From contig NZ_BMUT01000014.1 of the NCBI RefSeq assembly GCF_014650335.1, forward strand, positions 49,416 through 113,415: DNA of 64,000 nt, written 5' to 3'. Shown piece after piece: positions 25,872 through 34,208 of the stretch. Positions within the stretch are counted from its first letter, which is position 1; each line of letters begins with the position of its first letter. Both the position numbers and the translations under genes were made by a program. This stretch comes from Streptomyces hiroshimensis. Lineage in GTDB: Bacteria > Actinomycetota > Actinomycetes > Streptomycetales > Streptomycetaceae. The notes beneath the pieces are model-generated. The model was not told the DNA's origin, did not search any database, and worked only from the letters and a program-made list of their open reading frames with translations.

Positions 25872-26507
25872 TCAGGGGGCGGCGGTTTCGAGGTCGGCGA
25901 TGCTGCCCGACATGATGGTCCGCACGTGCTCGGTGATGAGCTCCGCAGGCCAGTCCCACCAGGCCACGGCCAGGAGCCGGGCGACGTCCTCGTCGCTGTA
26001 GCGGGTGCGGATGAGGCGGGCGGGGTTGCCGCCGACGATCCCGTAGTCGGGCACGTCCGAGGTGACGACGGAGCCCGAGCCGATGATCGCACCGTGTCCG
26101 ATCCGCACGCCGGGCATGACCGTCGTGCCGTGGCCGAACCAGACGTCGTTGCCGACGACGGTGTCGCCGCGGCCCGGCAGGCCGGTGAGCAGGTCGAAGT
26201 GCTCGGACCACGAACCGCCCATGGTGGGGAAGGGGAAGGTCGACGGGCCGTCCATGCGGTGGTTGGCGCCGTTCATGATGAACCGCACCCCCGTGCCCAG
26301 TGCACAGAACTTGCCGATGACGAGCTTCTCCGGCCCGTAGTGGTAGAGCACGTTGCGCGTCTCGAACGCGGTCGGGTCGTCCGGATCGTCGTAGTAGGAG
26401 TACTCCCCGACCTCGATCAAGGGGGACGTCACCAGCGGTTTGAGCAGCACCACTCGCGGCTGGCCGGGCATGGGGTGGAGCACTGTCGGGTCGGCGGGAA
26501 CAGGCAT
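25872..26507 (-). CDS. Vat/CatB-like hexapeptide O-acetyltransferase
   Basis: The protein (211 aa) is a left-handed beta-helix acetyltransferase of the xenobiotic class. It contains VEVGEYSYYDD-like and VIMNGANHRMDG-like landmarks (here IEVGEYSYYDDPDD and IMNGANHRMDG) with the catalytic His of that motif, followed by isoleucine-patch hexapeptides (DTVVGNDVWFGHGTTVMPGV, IGHGAIIGSGSVV) and GGNPARLIR. The overall order matches Vat streptogramin A acetyltransferases, which inactivate dalfopristin-type antibiotics by acetyl-CoA-dependent O-acetylation; CatB chloramphenicol enzymes are the other named relatives. Start ATG 26507 has GAGGAA upstream. Whether it confers resistance here is untested. 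Transcribed in the same direction as the hydrolase, 84 bases after it. Confidence 0.85.
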   Translation of the reverse strand: MPVPADPTVLHPMPGQPRVVLLKPLVTSPLIEVGEYSYYDDPDDPTAFETRNVLYHYGPEKLVIGKFCALGTGVRFIMNGANHRMDGPSTFPFPTMGGSWSEHFDLLTGLPGRGDTVVGNDVWFGHGTTVMPGVRIGHGAIIGSGSVVTSDVPDYGIVGGNPARLIRTRYSDEDVARLLAVAWWDWPAELITEHVRTIMSGSIADLETAAP

Positions 26508-26591
26508 GGCGAACGATTCCTCACAGGCGGTGTACCGGTATCCGGTTCCATGATCGCAGCGTTGGATCCGGCTGCGCCCGCCTGGTCTGCG

Positions 26592-27437
26592 CTACCGGGC
26601 GGACGGCGGCGACGTGAGGAAGCGGCCGATCTCGCGGGCCACGGTCTCGGGCTCGTCCAGCTGCGACAGCACGTACGCCCCGGGCACTTCGGCATAGCGC
26701 CCCGCGGGGAGCAGCTCGGCCAGGCGGCGGCCGTGTTCGAGCGGCATCACGCGGTTGTCGGGTGACCACAGGACGAGAGCGTCCCCGGCGAACCGGCGCA
26801 GCGCCTCGGTGTCGCGGACGAGTTCCTTCTTGTCGAGCGGTCCGCGGCAGTACGCGAGCAGGTCGCGGCGGATGCGGGGGTCGCTCAGGAGGGGTTCGGT
26901 CCAGCGGTGGACGAGAGCGTCCGGCAGCGGTCGCCGGCCCATCTGCCCGAACATCATGGGCAGTCGGCGGAGCGCACCGACCCGCAGCCCGCCGGCGGCG
27001 AACCGGAGCCCGCCGGGCAGGCGGACCGTCAGTGTCAGCATCTTGCCGGGGAGCCCGGGCGGGAAGTTGCCGAAGGCCTCGCACGGGAGGATCACCTGCC
27101 GGGCGATACGCCGGTCCAGGCCGTGGGCGGTCAGGAACAGGCCCCCGCCCCAGTCGGAGTGCACCAGGGTGACGCCGTCGAGGCCGAGGGCGTCGAGGAA
27201 GTCGGCGAGCAGGCGGACCAGTCCGCGCAGGGTGAGGTCGGCGTCCGGCTTCATCGGCTGCCGGTGGGCTCCCAGCGGCAGGACGGGGCGCACGTAGGTG
27301 AAGCCCTGCGGGAGGAGCGGCAGCACGCGGTCCCACAGGGTGTGGTCCATGATCAGCCCGTGGAGCAGGACCACCGGTGGCCCCGATCCGATCTCGTCGT
27401 ACTCGATGACACCTGCCGGTAACGCGACGTTCCTCAC
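26592..27437 (-). CDS. Alpha/beta hydrolase fold protein, catalytic His missing
   Basis: The protein (281 aa) has the oxyanion loop LLHGLIMDHTLW, a nucleophile elbow HSDWGGG with Asp (D95) rather than Ser, and an acid-bearing strand LVLWSPDNRVM (D227). Asp nucleophiles are found in haloalkane and fluoroacetate dehalogenases. The position where the catalytic His should follow (VPGAYVLSQLDEPE) holds Tyr255, so normal turnover through a covalent ester would be impaired. It may be a binding protein, a non-hydrolytic enzyme or a degenerate copy. GTG 27437 is supported by GGGAGG five bases upstream. Codon 6 is TTA, implying possible bldA control. Confidence 0.78.
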   Translation of the reverse strand: MRNVALPAGVIEYDEIGSGPPVVLLHGLIMDHTLWDRVLPLLPQGFTYVRPVLPLGAHRQPMKPDADLTLRGLVRLLADFLDALGLDGVTLVHSDWGGGLFLTAHGLDRRIARQVILPCEAFGNFPPGLPGKMLTLTVRLPGGLRFAAGGLRVGALRRLPMMFGQMGRRPLPDALVHRWTEPLLSDPRIRRDLLAYCRGPLDKKELVRDTEALRRFAGDALVLWSPDNRVMPLEHGRRLAELLPAGRYAEVPGAYVLSQLDEPETVAREIGRFLTSPPSAR

Positions 27438-27532
27438 GACAGCCTCCCGAGAGAACGGTTGCCCTTCGCACGCACAGTCGTTATGGAAGCACTGTACGGA
27501 AGCGCTGCAGGAGCGTCGTCGACTGCCGCCCC

Positions 27533-27557
27533 GGGGCGGGGCCTGACGGCCCGCCCC
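27533..27557 (-). terminator. Terminator after the lipoprotein gene
   Basis: GGGGCGGGGCC (27533-27543) pairs with GGCCCGCCCC (27548-27557) with one bulged G and a 4-base loop, starting 15 bases beyond the lipoprotein stop. An adjacent perfect dyad (CCGCCCCGGGGCGG, 27526-27539) overlaps it. Confidence 0.6.
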
Positions 27558-27572
27558 GGGTCCGGGCCGGGA

Positions 27573-28139
27573 TCAGGGGTGCCAGATCTCCTTGATGGTC
27601 TTCACCTTGCCCTCCGAGTCGACCGTGATGTCGTAGATGTTCCCCGAGCAGCTGTACGGCGACTTCACGGCGGAGCTGTTCGTCATGCAGTCACCGGCGT
27701 GCATCCAGAGCTCCCCGACGGGAACCGTCTTGGTGGAGCCGGAGCCGGTGGCCAGCTCCGCCTTCACGTTCTCGGAGAAGGTGTAGTAGTTCGCCTTGCC
27801 CTCGCCGTGGTAGATCCAGTCGTTCGGCGTGCAGGCCGGCTTGGCGTCCTTGGCGGACATCGAGCCCTTGGAGGGCGGAACGGCGATCTCGACCATCTTG
27901 TGGCCGGCCGGGAGCTTCGGCGGCTGCCCGCAGTCGCCGCCGCCGTTGTCCGCGGAGCCGCCCCCGCCGTTGCTCGCGGAGCCGCCGCCTGCGCTCGGCT
28001 TCGCCGAGGGCCGGGAGGAGGCGCCGGAGCCACCGGGGCCGCCGGCGTTGTCCTCCTCGGGCCCGCAGGCGGTGAGGGCGCTCAGCGCGGCCACGACGGC
28101 GAAGGCGCCGATGAGGCGCCGAGTGTGAAGGTGAGCCAT
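27573..28139 (-). CDS. Predicted lipoprotein (188 aa)
   Basis: The N-terminus is a lipoprotein signal (MAHLHTRRLIGAFAVVAALS) with lipobox LTAC, giving a lipidated Cys25. A Gly/Ser-rich linker (residues 31-68) leads to an extracytoplasmic domain with four more cysteines (GGDCGQPP, PACTPND, GDCMTN, YSCSGN), likely two disulfides. The domain has WIYHGEGKANYYTFSENVK and ends IKEIWHP. I do not recognise a named family. It has its own promoter region (135 bases upstream to the aminotransferase gene), which holds ATCCCCC/GGGGGAT inverted repeats. Confidence 0.75.
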   Translation of the reverse strand: MAHLHTRRLIGAFAVVAALSALTACGPEEDNAGGPGGSGASSRPSAKPSAGGGSASNGGGGSADNGGGDCGQPPKLPAGHKMVEIAVPPSKGSMSAKDAKPACTPNDWIYHGEGKANYYTFSENVKAELATGSGSTKTVPVGELWMHAGDCMTNSSAVKSPYSCSGNIYDITVDSEGKVKTIKEIWHP

Positions 28140-28274
28140 TTCTGATCCCCCGTAGTGAAAAATGACGTGATCATGATCGATCGAGGGGGATTTCTACACC
28201 ACGGAGCGGGTCGAGATCCAATCGGCGCGGGGGATACGCCGCAGGTGGGGGCGTGTACGCCCGGGCGGCTGCGG

Positions 28275-29063
28275 TCAGATCACATCCCACGGCGCGGCCT
28301 CGTACAGCTGCTTCAGCATGCGCACCGGTTCCGGGTCCGGCGGGAACCGCACGTCGTCGATCAACGGCACGGCGGAGACGCCCACGGAGTTGCAGGCGAA
28401 CGCCGCGCCGAAGCGCGCCACCTCGTCGAGCCGTACCGGCTGCCGCCGCCACGGCACGCCCGCCCGGTCCAGCTCCCGCTGCAGTACGAGCATGGTGATG
28501 CCGTCCAGGGCGGGGGCCGAGGGCCAGATCACCGTGTCGCCTTCGAGGAAGCCCACGTTGGTGATGGCGCCCTCCGCCACCGAGCCGTCGGGCTCCACCA
28601 GCAGCGCCTCGTCGAAGCCCTCCGCCTTCACCCGCCTGAGGTGGTACGCCTGCCCGAAGACCCCCACGTGCTTGAGGTGGGCGGTGGGCCGCGCGTACGG
28701 GACGCTGCGCAGCCTCTGCGGGCCGGGTTCCGGCACGGCGGGCCGCAGGATCACCGCGGTCACGGTCCTGTCGCCCGGCTCCGGCGCGTACACGTAGACC
28801 CGCGCCGATGCGTCGCGCACTCCCGTCTCGCCGAGGGCACGCCGGATCCGGTCGCGGACCAGCCCGCCGTCGAGGCCCTCGCCGAAGAGCTCCTTGGTGG
28901 CCGCGTCCAGCCGGGTGAGGTGGAAGTCCAGCCCGCGCACCCGGCCGTCGCGGATCTGCATGGCGGTCATGTGCCCGTAGCCGCCCATCAGCGCGAGGAA
29001 CAGCGGATCGGCGTCGACGGCGCGGCCGTCGACCTCGACGTACGGAGTGGAAAGATCGTTCAT
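28275..29063 (-). CDS. Class IV aminotransferase
   Basis: The protein (262 aa) is a fold-type IV PLP enzyme. Landmarks are RGLDFHLTRLDAATKELFG near residue 45-63, the probable Schiff-base lysine in TAHLKHVGVFG (about K131), and the PLP-binding GSVAEGAITNVGFL block (E and TN residues). Family members are branched-chain or D-amino-acid aminotransferases and aminodeoxychorismate lyases; the sequence looks closest to the last group, but the reaction cannot be fixed. ATG 29063 is preferred over GTG 29072 because a TACGGT hexamer ends exactly 7 bases before it (leaderless). It is transcribed alone. Confidence 0.82.
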   Translation of the reverse strand: MNDLSTPYVEVDGRAVDADPLFLALMGGYGHMTAMQIRDGRVRGLDFHLTRLDAATKELFGEGLDGGLVRDRIRRALGETGVRDASARVYVYAPEPGDRTVTAVILRPAVPEPGPQRLRSVPYARPTAHLKHVGVFGQAYHLRRVKAEGFDEALLVEPDGSVAEGAITNVGFLEGDTVIWPSAPALDGITMLVLQRELDRAGVPWRRQPVRLDEVARFGAAFACNSVGVSAVPLIDDVRFPPDPEPVRMLKQLYEAAPWDVI

Positions 29064-29070
29064 GGCGACC

Positions 29071-29076
29071 ACCGTA
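29071..29076 (-). promoter_or_regulatory. TACGGT -10 element, leaderless start
   Basis: On the minus strand TACGGT is followed by 7 bases and the ATG at 29063. It is the same hexamer and spacing as for the response regulator at 32071. Confidence 0.5.
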
Positions 29077-29114
29077 CGTCGCAGGTCAGGGCGTTGCCCG
29101 TAGCCGGGGCACGT

Positions 29115-31381
29115 TCAACGTGCGGCTGCGGCTGCGGCCCTGCGCACGACCCGGGCCGCGTCGTGCGCCACCCCGGTGAGCCAGGCCTCGGTGTCGGCGA
29201 TCAGCAGCACCGTGGCGGCAACCGTCGGCTCAGGCCCCGGCTCCGGCCCTTGCGTCTGCAACTGCACCTGTGCCACCGCACAGTGCAACGGCGCCGACTC
29301 CGCCGCCGGATACGGCCCGGAGAGTTCCGGCACGTCCGTCCCCGCCGAGCGGACGACCTCGGCGGCCCGCAGGCAGTCGGCCGCCACACGGTCGGCCAGG
29401 GCCGTGAGCAGGGCGGCCGCGTCCGGCGGCAGGGCCGCGCCGTCCCCGTCCCGGCGGGACGCGAGGAGCAGTTCGCCGCCGCTGACGGCGTGGTGACCGG
29501 GCTGCATGGCCGTCTCCCACGGAGGAGTCGCCGTCTCGTCCCGGCCGGCGTGCTCCGTCCGGTACTGGGTGTGGGCCGCTTGGGCGAGGAGCATCGCGTT
29601 GCGGGCCGGGCGCAGCGGATCCGCACTGCGCTCGTCGGCTGAACTGTGGTGGCCGGGCCCGGGCCCGGGCCCGGGCCCGGGCTCGGCCCGGAGCCGTAGC
29701 CGGCGTCGTGGCACAGCCGGAAGGTCACCGTCTTGCACGCCTCCGCGCCCCGGCCCATGAAGTTCATGACGGCGCGCCGCAGTTCGCCTCCCGCTCCCTT
29801 GGGCCACGCGAGCAGGGCGGCCGCGGCACCCAGGGATCCTCCGATCACCACGTCGAGGAGCCGCACCGCGGGCAGTTGCCGGTCCGGGGGCAGGATCTGG
29901 GTGAAGAGCAGGATGAGGACGAGGGTGAGCGCTGCCTGTGTCCAGGCGGTGCCCAGCACGGGGCCCACGCTGAAGCCCACCAGGAACACGACGGGCGCCG
30001 CGGCGATGTAGAAGGCGGGCGTATCGCCCACCACGACGAGCATCAGCGTCGCGAGCGCCGCGCCGGCGGCCACCCCGAGGAACGCGGACGGCAGGGCACC
30101 CCGGGTGTCCGCGGCCGAGGTGCGCATCAGGCTGATGATCGCCAGCAGCACCCAGAAGCCGTGCGGCAGGTCCAGGGCGCCCACGATCAGCCGTGCCACC
30201 GCCAGCGCGAAGGCGAGGCGCAAGGCGTTCTGCAGGAGGACCGAGCGCGGGGTGAGGTGCAGCCGCAGCCGCCGCCACCATCGGGCGGGAGCGTGCAGCG
30301 CGGCGTACGGGAACGGTCCGCCCGGCCGCCGCCACCGGGCGTCGAGCGGTGCCCCGAAGGCGATCCGGGCACCTTCCCCGGCCAGCACCGCGCCCGTGGC
30401 GGCCGCTTGGACGACCGAGTCCTGCCGCAGCCGCAGGGCCGTGACACCGGCGAGCCGCCGGGCCCGCTCGGCGCGGAAGGCGGACAGGGCGGTGGCCAGC
30501 GTGTCGTCGCGCGGCCCCGGGGTTCCGGAGCGCAGGACCCGCCCGGCGCCCCGCAGGGCCGCCGCGGTGCGGTCCAGCAGGTGCGCGGCGCCGGGGTCGG
30601 GCCCCCGGGCGCCGACGAGCAGCCGGTCCAGCTGGGCGCGTACGTGCCGCACGGCCGCACGGACGTCGTAACAGGCCCGGTCGCACAGCGAAGCGGAGGT
30701 CGGACGCTCCGCCGGGGCCACCCGGGACAGCAGTGTCGCCTGCAGCGCCCGGTAGGCCGCCTCCGCGTCCCGCTGCGCGGTATCGCCGGGACCCGTACCG
30801 GCCAGGAGACGCCCGGCGGAGGTGCAGTAGCGGGCCATGGCGTCCACCGCGTCGGCGAGGAGGACCCGGTACGGGACCGGCTGCTCGTCGCGCCACAGGA
30901 GCCGGTCCACGAGCGCGGTCAGCAGGATTCCCACGGTGAGCCCGCCGAGCCGCTGCCCCAGCGTCCCGGGGGCGTAGGGCGGGAAGCACGGGAGCAGGTA
31001 GTACAGCTGGAAGGCGGAGGCCAGCCCGCCCAGGTGCGGGCCGCCGACCCCCAGGTACGAGGTCGTGAAGGCCACCACGAACATGCCGCAGGCGGCGCTC
31101 CACGAATGCGCCGCGAGCAGCGTGCCCGCGGTGACCAGGACCCAGGCGGCCGGCAGCACCGCGAGCACCGTACGCGTCCGCTGCTGCGCAGGCCCCGGGA
31201 CCTGGGAGAAGAGCGCGAGCGGGAGCGAGCCGAACAGGGCGTAGAGGGCCGTGCCGGGTGCGCCGAAGCCGTAGCGCAAGACGTAGAAGCCGGTGAGCCC
31301 GGAGACGGTGGCCCAGGCGGCACGCCGGAGGTGCTCCGGCCCCTGGTCCTGCTGCAGCAGCCACCGGAGTGGGCGGGTCAC
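29115..31381 (-). CDS. FUSC family membrane protein, frame broken in a GGGCCC repeat
   Basis: The product is an aromatic-acid-exporter-like FUSC/YccS protein with two membrane bundles (about residues 20-180 and 370-520) separated by a cytosolic helical region. From GTG 31381 one frame runs through MNFMGRGAEACKTVTFRL into a Gly-Pro repeat near 29655-29682. Beyond that the sensible protein (ARNAMLLAQAAHTQYRTEH, LADRVAADCLRAAEVV) continues in another frame to 29115, while the first frame becomes Arg/Pro-rich nonsense ending at 29201. GP-coding in both frames hides the switch. One added base or two lost bases in the repeat would restore one protein of about 755 residues. This may be a sequencing error, a mutation or phase variation. 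The start is set by TAGGGT 7 bases before GTG 31381. Confidence 0.75.
29653..29682 (-). repeat. (GGGCCC)n tract at the FUSC frame break
   Basis: Four perfect GGGCCC units plus a partial fifth form a self-complementary simple repeat inside the FUSC gene. Such a tract is prone to slippage in vivo and to miscalls in sequencing, and the reading frame changes here. Confidence 0.85.
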
Positions 31382-31388
31382 GTCTGTC

Positions 31389-31394
31389 ACCCTA
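31389..31394 (-). promoter_or_regulatory. TAGGGT -10 element, leaderless start of FUSC gene
   Basis: On the minus strand TAGGGT is separated by 7 bases from GTG 31381, without a ribosome binding site. Confidence 0.4.
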
Positions 31395-31431
31395 GGTGAG
31401 CTGCGCGCCTTCGCAACCGGGACGGTCGGTC

Positions 31432-31480
31432 GCCCCCGCCCCCGCCCCCGCCCCCGCCCCCGCCCCCGTCCCCGTCCCCG
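31432..31480 (-). repeat. CCCCCG hexanucleotide repeat
   Basis: About seven CCCCCG/CCCCGT units fill the gap between the FUSC start and the end of the next gene upstream. No coding role is seen; it would form G-rich structures on the minus strand. Confidence 0.75.
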
Positions 31481-31494
31481 GCCTCGTCCCCGTC

Positions 31495-32037
31495 TCAGCT
31501 CTCCACCGTCTGGACCTGCGGCGGGTGGCCGTTCCAGGTGACGAACACCGACGTCGTCTTCGTACCGGCCATGAAGTCCACCCGGATCCAGGCGCTCTGC
31601 TTCCACACCCGCATCTGCCACCCCTCCTCCGGCGTCGCCGAGACGAGCGTGGCGGAGCTCCGGCCGAGGTCGAAGACCGCCCGGCCGCCCCGGACCGGAT
31701 AGCTCTTCACTTCACCGTCGCCCGGGCGGGGTTGGGCCTCGGGGTTTTGCGCCGGCCCGGATCCCGGTGCGGGCGTGGACGTGGGCGCCTGCGGCTTTCC
31801 GGACGGGGCTGCGGAGCCCGCCGGTGACGGGGAGGGCGGTGGGCCCGGGGCGCGGGTCGAGGAGGCCGGTTCGCCTATTCCCGGCGCCGCCGTGCCGGAG
31901 ATCGGCAGCGCGCGCGGCGGCTCGTAGGCCGTGCCGGCCAGCACGGTGCGCACCCCGTACCAGGACACCGCCATGGCGGCCGCGGTCGCCAGCGTCCACG
32001 CCAGGGCCTGCATGATTCCTCGTCTCACCTGGCTCAT
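31495..32037 (-). CDS. Signal-anchored hypothetical protein divergent from two-component system
   Basis: The protein (180 aa) begins with an N-terminal membrane helix (about 8-34, LAWTLATAAAMAVSWYGVRTVL) that acts as a signal or anchor. A long Pro/Ala/Ser-rich spacer (45-105) probably crosses the cell wall, and a small C-terminal domain (110-180) contains FDLGRSSATLVSATPEEGWQMRVWKQ and ends with VFVTWNGHPPQVQTVES. I do not recognise the family. It is divergent from a response regulator with only 33 bases between start codons, so it is a likely regulon member or accessory sensor. ATG 32037 is used. Confidence 0.72.
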   Translation of the reverse strand: MSQVRRGIMQALAWTLATAAAMAVSWYGVRTVLAGTAYEPPRALPISGTAAPGIGEPASSTRAPGPPPSPSPAGSAAPSGKPQAPTSTPAPGSGPAQNPEAQPRPGDGEVKSYPVRGGRAVFDLGRSSATLVSATPEEGWQMRVWKQSAWIRVDFMAGTKTTSVFVTWNGHPPQVQTVES

Positions 32038-32047
32038 GGTGCCTCAC

Positions 32048-32063
32048 CCGTATGGCGTACGGT
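32048..32063. promoter_or_regulatory. Divergent promoter with CCGTA/TACGG dyad
   Basis: The 33-base gap between the divergent genes contains CCGTA-TGGCG-TACGG (32048-32062). Its right half is the TACGGT -10 hexamer (32058-32063) that lies exactly 7 bases before the response regulator ATG. The dyad is a natural candidate for autoregulation of both genes. Confidence 0.5.
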
Positions 32064-32070
32064 GCGGGCC

Positions 32071-32811
32071 ATGGCAAGACTGCTCGTAGTCGAGGACGAC
32101 CCGTTCGTGCGCTCCGCCCTCATCCGGCAGCTGACCGAGGCCTCGCACACCGTCCGCAGCGTCGGAACCGCTCTCGAGGCGCTGCGCGAAGTGGCACAGG
32201 TCGGCTTCGACCTGGTCATCCTCGACCTGGGACTGCCGGACCTCGACGGGGCCCAGGCCCTGAAGATGCTGCGCGGCATCACCGACGTGCCCGTCATCGT
32301 GGCCACCGCACGCGACGACGAGGCGGAGATCATCCGGCTGCTCACCGACGGCGCCGACGACTACCTGGTCAAGCCGTTCTCCGTGGCGCACTTGACCGCG
32401 CGCATGGCCGCCGTGCTGCGCCGGGCCGGCCGGGGCGGACCGGCGGGAGAGCCCGCGCCGTCCGCCGCGCTGCAGGTCGGCGGCCTGTCGGTCGACCCCT
32501 TGCGCCGGCAGGCGGAACTGGACGGTGCCCCACTGGACCTGACGCGCCGTGAATTCGACCTGCTGGCCTACCTGGCCGGCCGCCCGGGCGTCGTCGTCCC
32601 GCGCAAGGAACTCCTCGCCGAGGTCTGGCAGCAGTCCTACGGGGACGACCAGACCATCGACGTGCACCTGTCCTGGTTGCGCCGCAAGCTCGGCGAGACC
32701 GCCGCCAGCCCCCGCTACCTGCACACCGTCCGCGGGGTCGGCGTGAAGCTGGAGCCCCCGGAGACGCCGCCGGGCCCGGGGACGGGGACGGCGTCTCCGG
32801 AGAAGCCGTGA
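32071..32811 (+). CDS. OmpR/PhoB family response regulator
   Basis: The protein (246 aa) has a receiver domain (1-118) with acidic pocket ED(9,10)-type residues in VVEDDPF, phospho-acceptor D52 in VILDLGLPD, and the conserved Lys in YLVKPFS. A winged-helix DNA-binding domain follows (about 130-230: LDLTRREFDLLAYLAGRPG, SYGDDQTIDVHLSWLRRKLG, YLHTVRGVGVKL). The transcript is probably leaderless (TACGGT, 7 bases, ATG). Its TGA overlaps the kinase GTG by 4 bases. It should be phosphorylated by the adjoining kinase; targets beyond the divergent anchored protein are unknown. Confidence 0.93.
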   Translation: MARLLVVEDDPFVRSALIRQLTEASHTVRSVGTALEALREVAQVGFDLVILDLGLPDLDGAQALKMLRGITDVPVIVATARDDEAEIIRLLTDGADDYLVKPFSVAHLTARMAAVLRRAGRGGPAGEPAPSAALQVGGLSVDPLRRQAELDGAPLDLTRREFDLLAYLAGRPGVVVPRKELLAEVWQQSYGDDQTIDVHLSWLRRKLGETAASPRYLHTVRGVGVKLEPPETPPGPGTGTASPEKP

Positions 32812-34208
32812 GATGGGCGCTCGTCAGGGTCTCGCTGGCCGTCACGGTCATGGTGGTGCTGGCCTTCGCCGTGCCGCTCGGCCTGGTGGTCAAGGAGCTG
32901 GCCCGCGACCGCGCCTTCGCCGACGCCGAACGGCAGGCCGCCCAGATCCGGCCCGCGCTCGCCATCACCACCGACCGCGACCAGCTGGAACGGGCGGTCG
33001 CCAGCTCCCAGGCGGGCGGAGACGGGCGGATGGCCGTCCACATACCCGGCGGCGACGGCGTACCGCAAGGGGAAGGCGCTGATGCGCGCGAGGGGCACCA
33101 GGCCTACGACATCGGCCCCCGCCGGGCCGACCCGCACGCCGTGGAGACGGCCCGCCGCGGCCGCTCCGCCGTCACGTCCGTGCCCGGCGGCTACGCCCTG
33201 CTGCAGCCGACGGCCCTGAGCACCGGCGAGTTCGCGGTGGTCGAGGTCTACGTGCCGCACCGCGCCGTCGGCAACGGCGTCACCACCTCCTGGGTGATCC
33301 TCGCCGGCGTGGGCCTCGGCCTGATCGCCGGCTCCCTCGTCACCGCGGACCGCCTCGGACTGCGCCTCGTACGCCCGGCGGAGCGGCTCGCGAAGGCCGC
33401 CGTCGAACTGGGGGAGGGCAAGCTGGGCGTCCGCGTGCGCGAGGACGGGCCGGCCGAACTGCGCGCCGCGGCCGTCGCGTTCAACTCCATGGCCGACAAG
33501 ATCGTGCAGCTCCTCTCCCACGAACGCGAACTCGCCGCCGACCTCTCCCACCGCCTGCGCACCCCCCTCACCGTCCTGCGCCTCAACGCCGCATCGCTCG
33601 GCGAGGGCCCGGCCGCCGAGCAGACCCGCGCCGCCGTCGCCCAGCTGGAGCGCGAGGTCGACCAGCTGATCCGGGCGGCCCGCGAACAGGGCGAGCAGAA
33701 GGAACGGCCCACGCTCGGCTGCGACGCCTGCGAAGTGATCCGCGACCGGATGGACTTCTGGTCGGCGCTGGCCGAGGACGAGGGGCGCACGGTCCGGCTC
33801 TCGGGCGTCGACGAGACCGTGCGCGTCCCCGTCGCCCGCCCCGAACTCGCCGCCGCGCTGGACGCGATGCTCGGCAACGTCTTCCGGCACACCCCCGAGG
33901 GCACCGACTTCGCAGTGGACGTGCACCACAGCGACGACGCCGTCATCGTGCTCGTCTCCGACGCGGGCCCGGGCATCACCGACCCGGACGCGGCACTGCG
34001 CCGCGGCCACGGCGACGGCGGCCCCGGCTCCACCGGCCTCGGCCTGGACATCGTGCGCCGCGTCGCGGAGTCGACGGGCGGTGACGTACGGATCGGGCGG
34101 TCGGTGCTCGGCGGCACGGAGGTGCGGGTGTGGCTCTCGCCGGACGGCGGCGGCTCCCGGCACCGCGAGCGCCGCCGCCGGGTACGGCGCGGCCGGCCGC
34201 GCCGTTGA
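32808..34208 (+). CDS. Sensor histidine kinase
   Basis: The protein (466 aa) has two membrane helices (about 5-29 and 159-180) bordering an extracytoplasmic sensor region of roughly 125 residues, then a HAMP linker, a HisKA domain with H248 in AADLSHRLRTPLTVL, and a HATPase domain with N, G1 and G2 boxes (LDAMLGNVFRHTP, DAGPGITD, GSTGLGLDIVRRVAE). GTG 32808 overlaps the regulator stop (GTGA), giving tight coupling. The C-terminus is Arg-rich. The stimulus is unknown; the divergent wall-spanning protein suggests an envelope signal. Confidence 0.93.
   Translation: MRWALVRVSLAVTVMVVLAFAVPLGLVVKELARDRAFADAERQAAQIRPALAITTDRDQLERAVASSQAGGDGRMAVHIPGGDGVPQGEGADAREGHQAYDIGPRRADPHAVETARRGRSAVTSVPGGYALLQPTALSTGEFAVVEVYVPHRAVGNGVTTSWVILAGVGLGLIAGSLVTADRLGLRLVRPAERLAKAAVELGEGKLGVRVREDGPAELRAAAVAFNSMADKIVQLLSHERELAADLSHRLRTPLTVLRLNAASLGEGPAAEQTRAAVAQLEREVDQLIRAAREQGEQKERPTLGCDACEVIRDRMDFWSALAEDEGRTVRLSGVDETVRVPVARPELAAALDAMLGNVFRHTPEGTDFAVDVHHSDDAVIVLVSDAGPGITDPDAALRRGHGDGGPGSTGLGLDIVRRVAESTGGDVRIGRSVLGGTEVRVWLSPDGGGSRHRERRRRVRRGRPRR

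Noticed and set aside
29115..31381. Programmed ribosomal frameshifting in the FUSC gene
   Set aside because: No X-XXY-YYZ slippery heptamer of the usual A/T type is seen, and the GGGCCC repeat gives a simpler explanation by insertion or deletion.
31495..31621. N-terminal extension of the FUSC protein through the CCCCCG repeat
   Set aside because: The extension is an Arg-Gly repeat overlapping another gene's 3' end, and a leaderless promoter fits GTG 31381.
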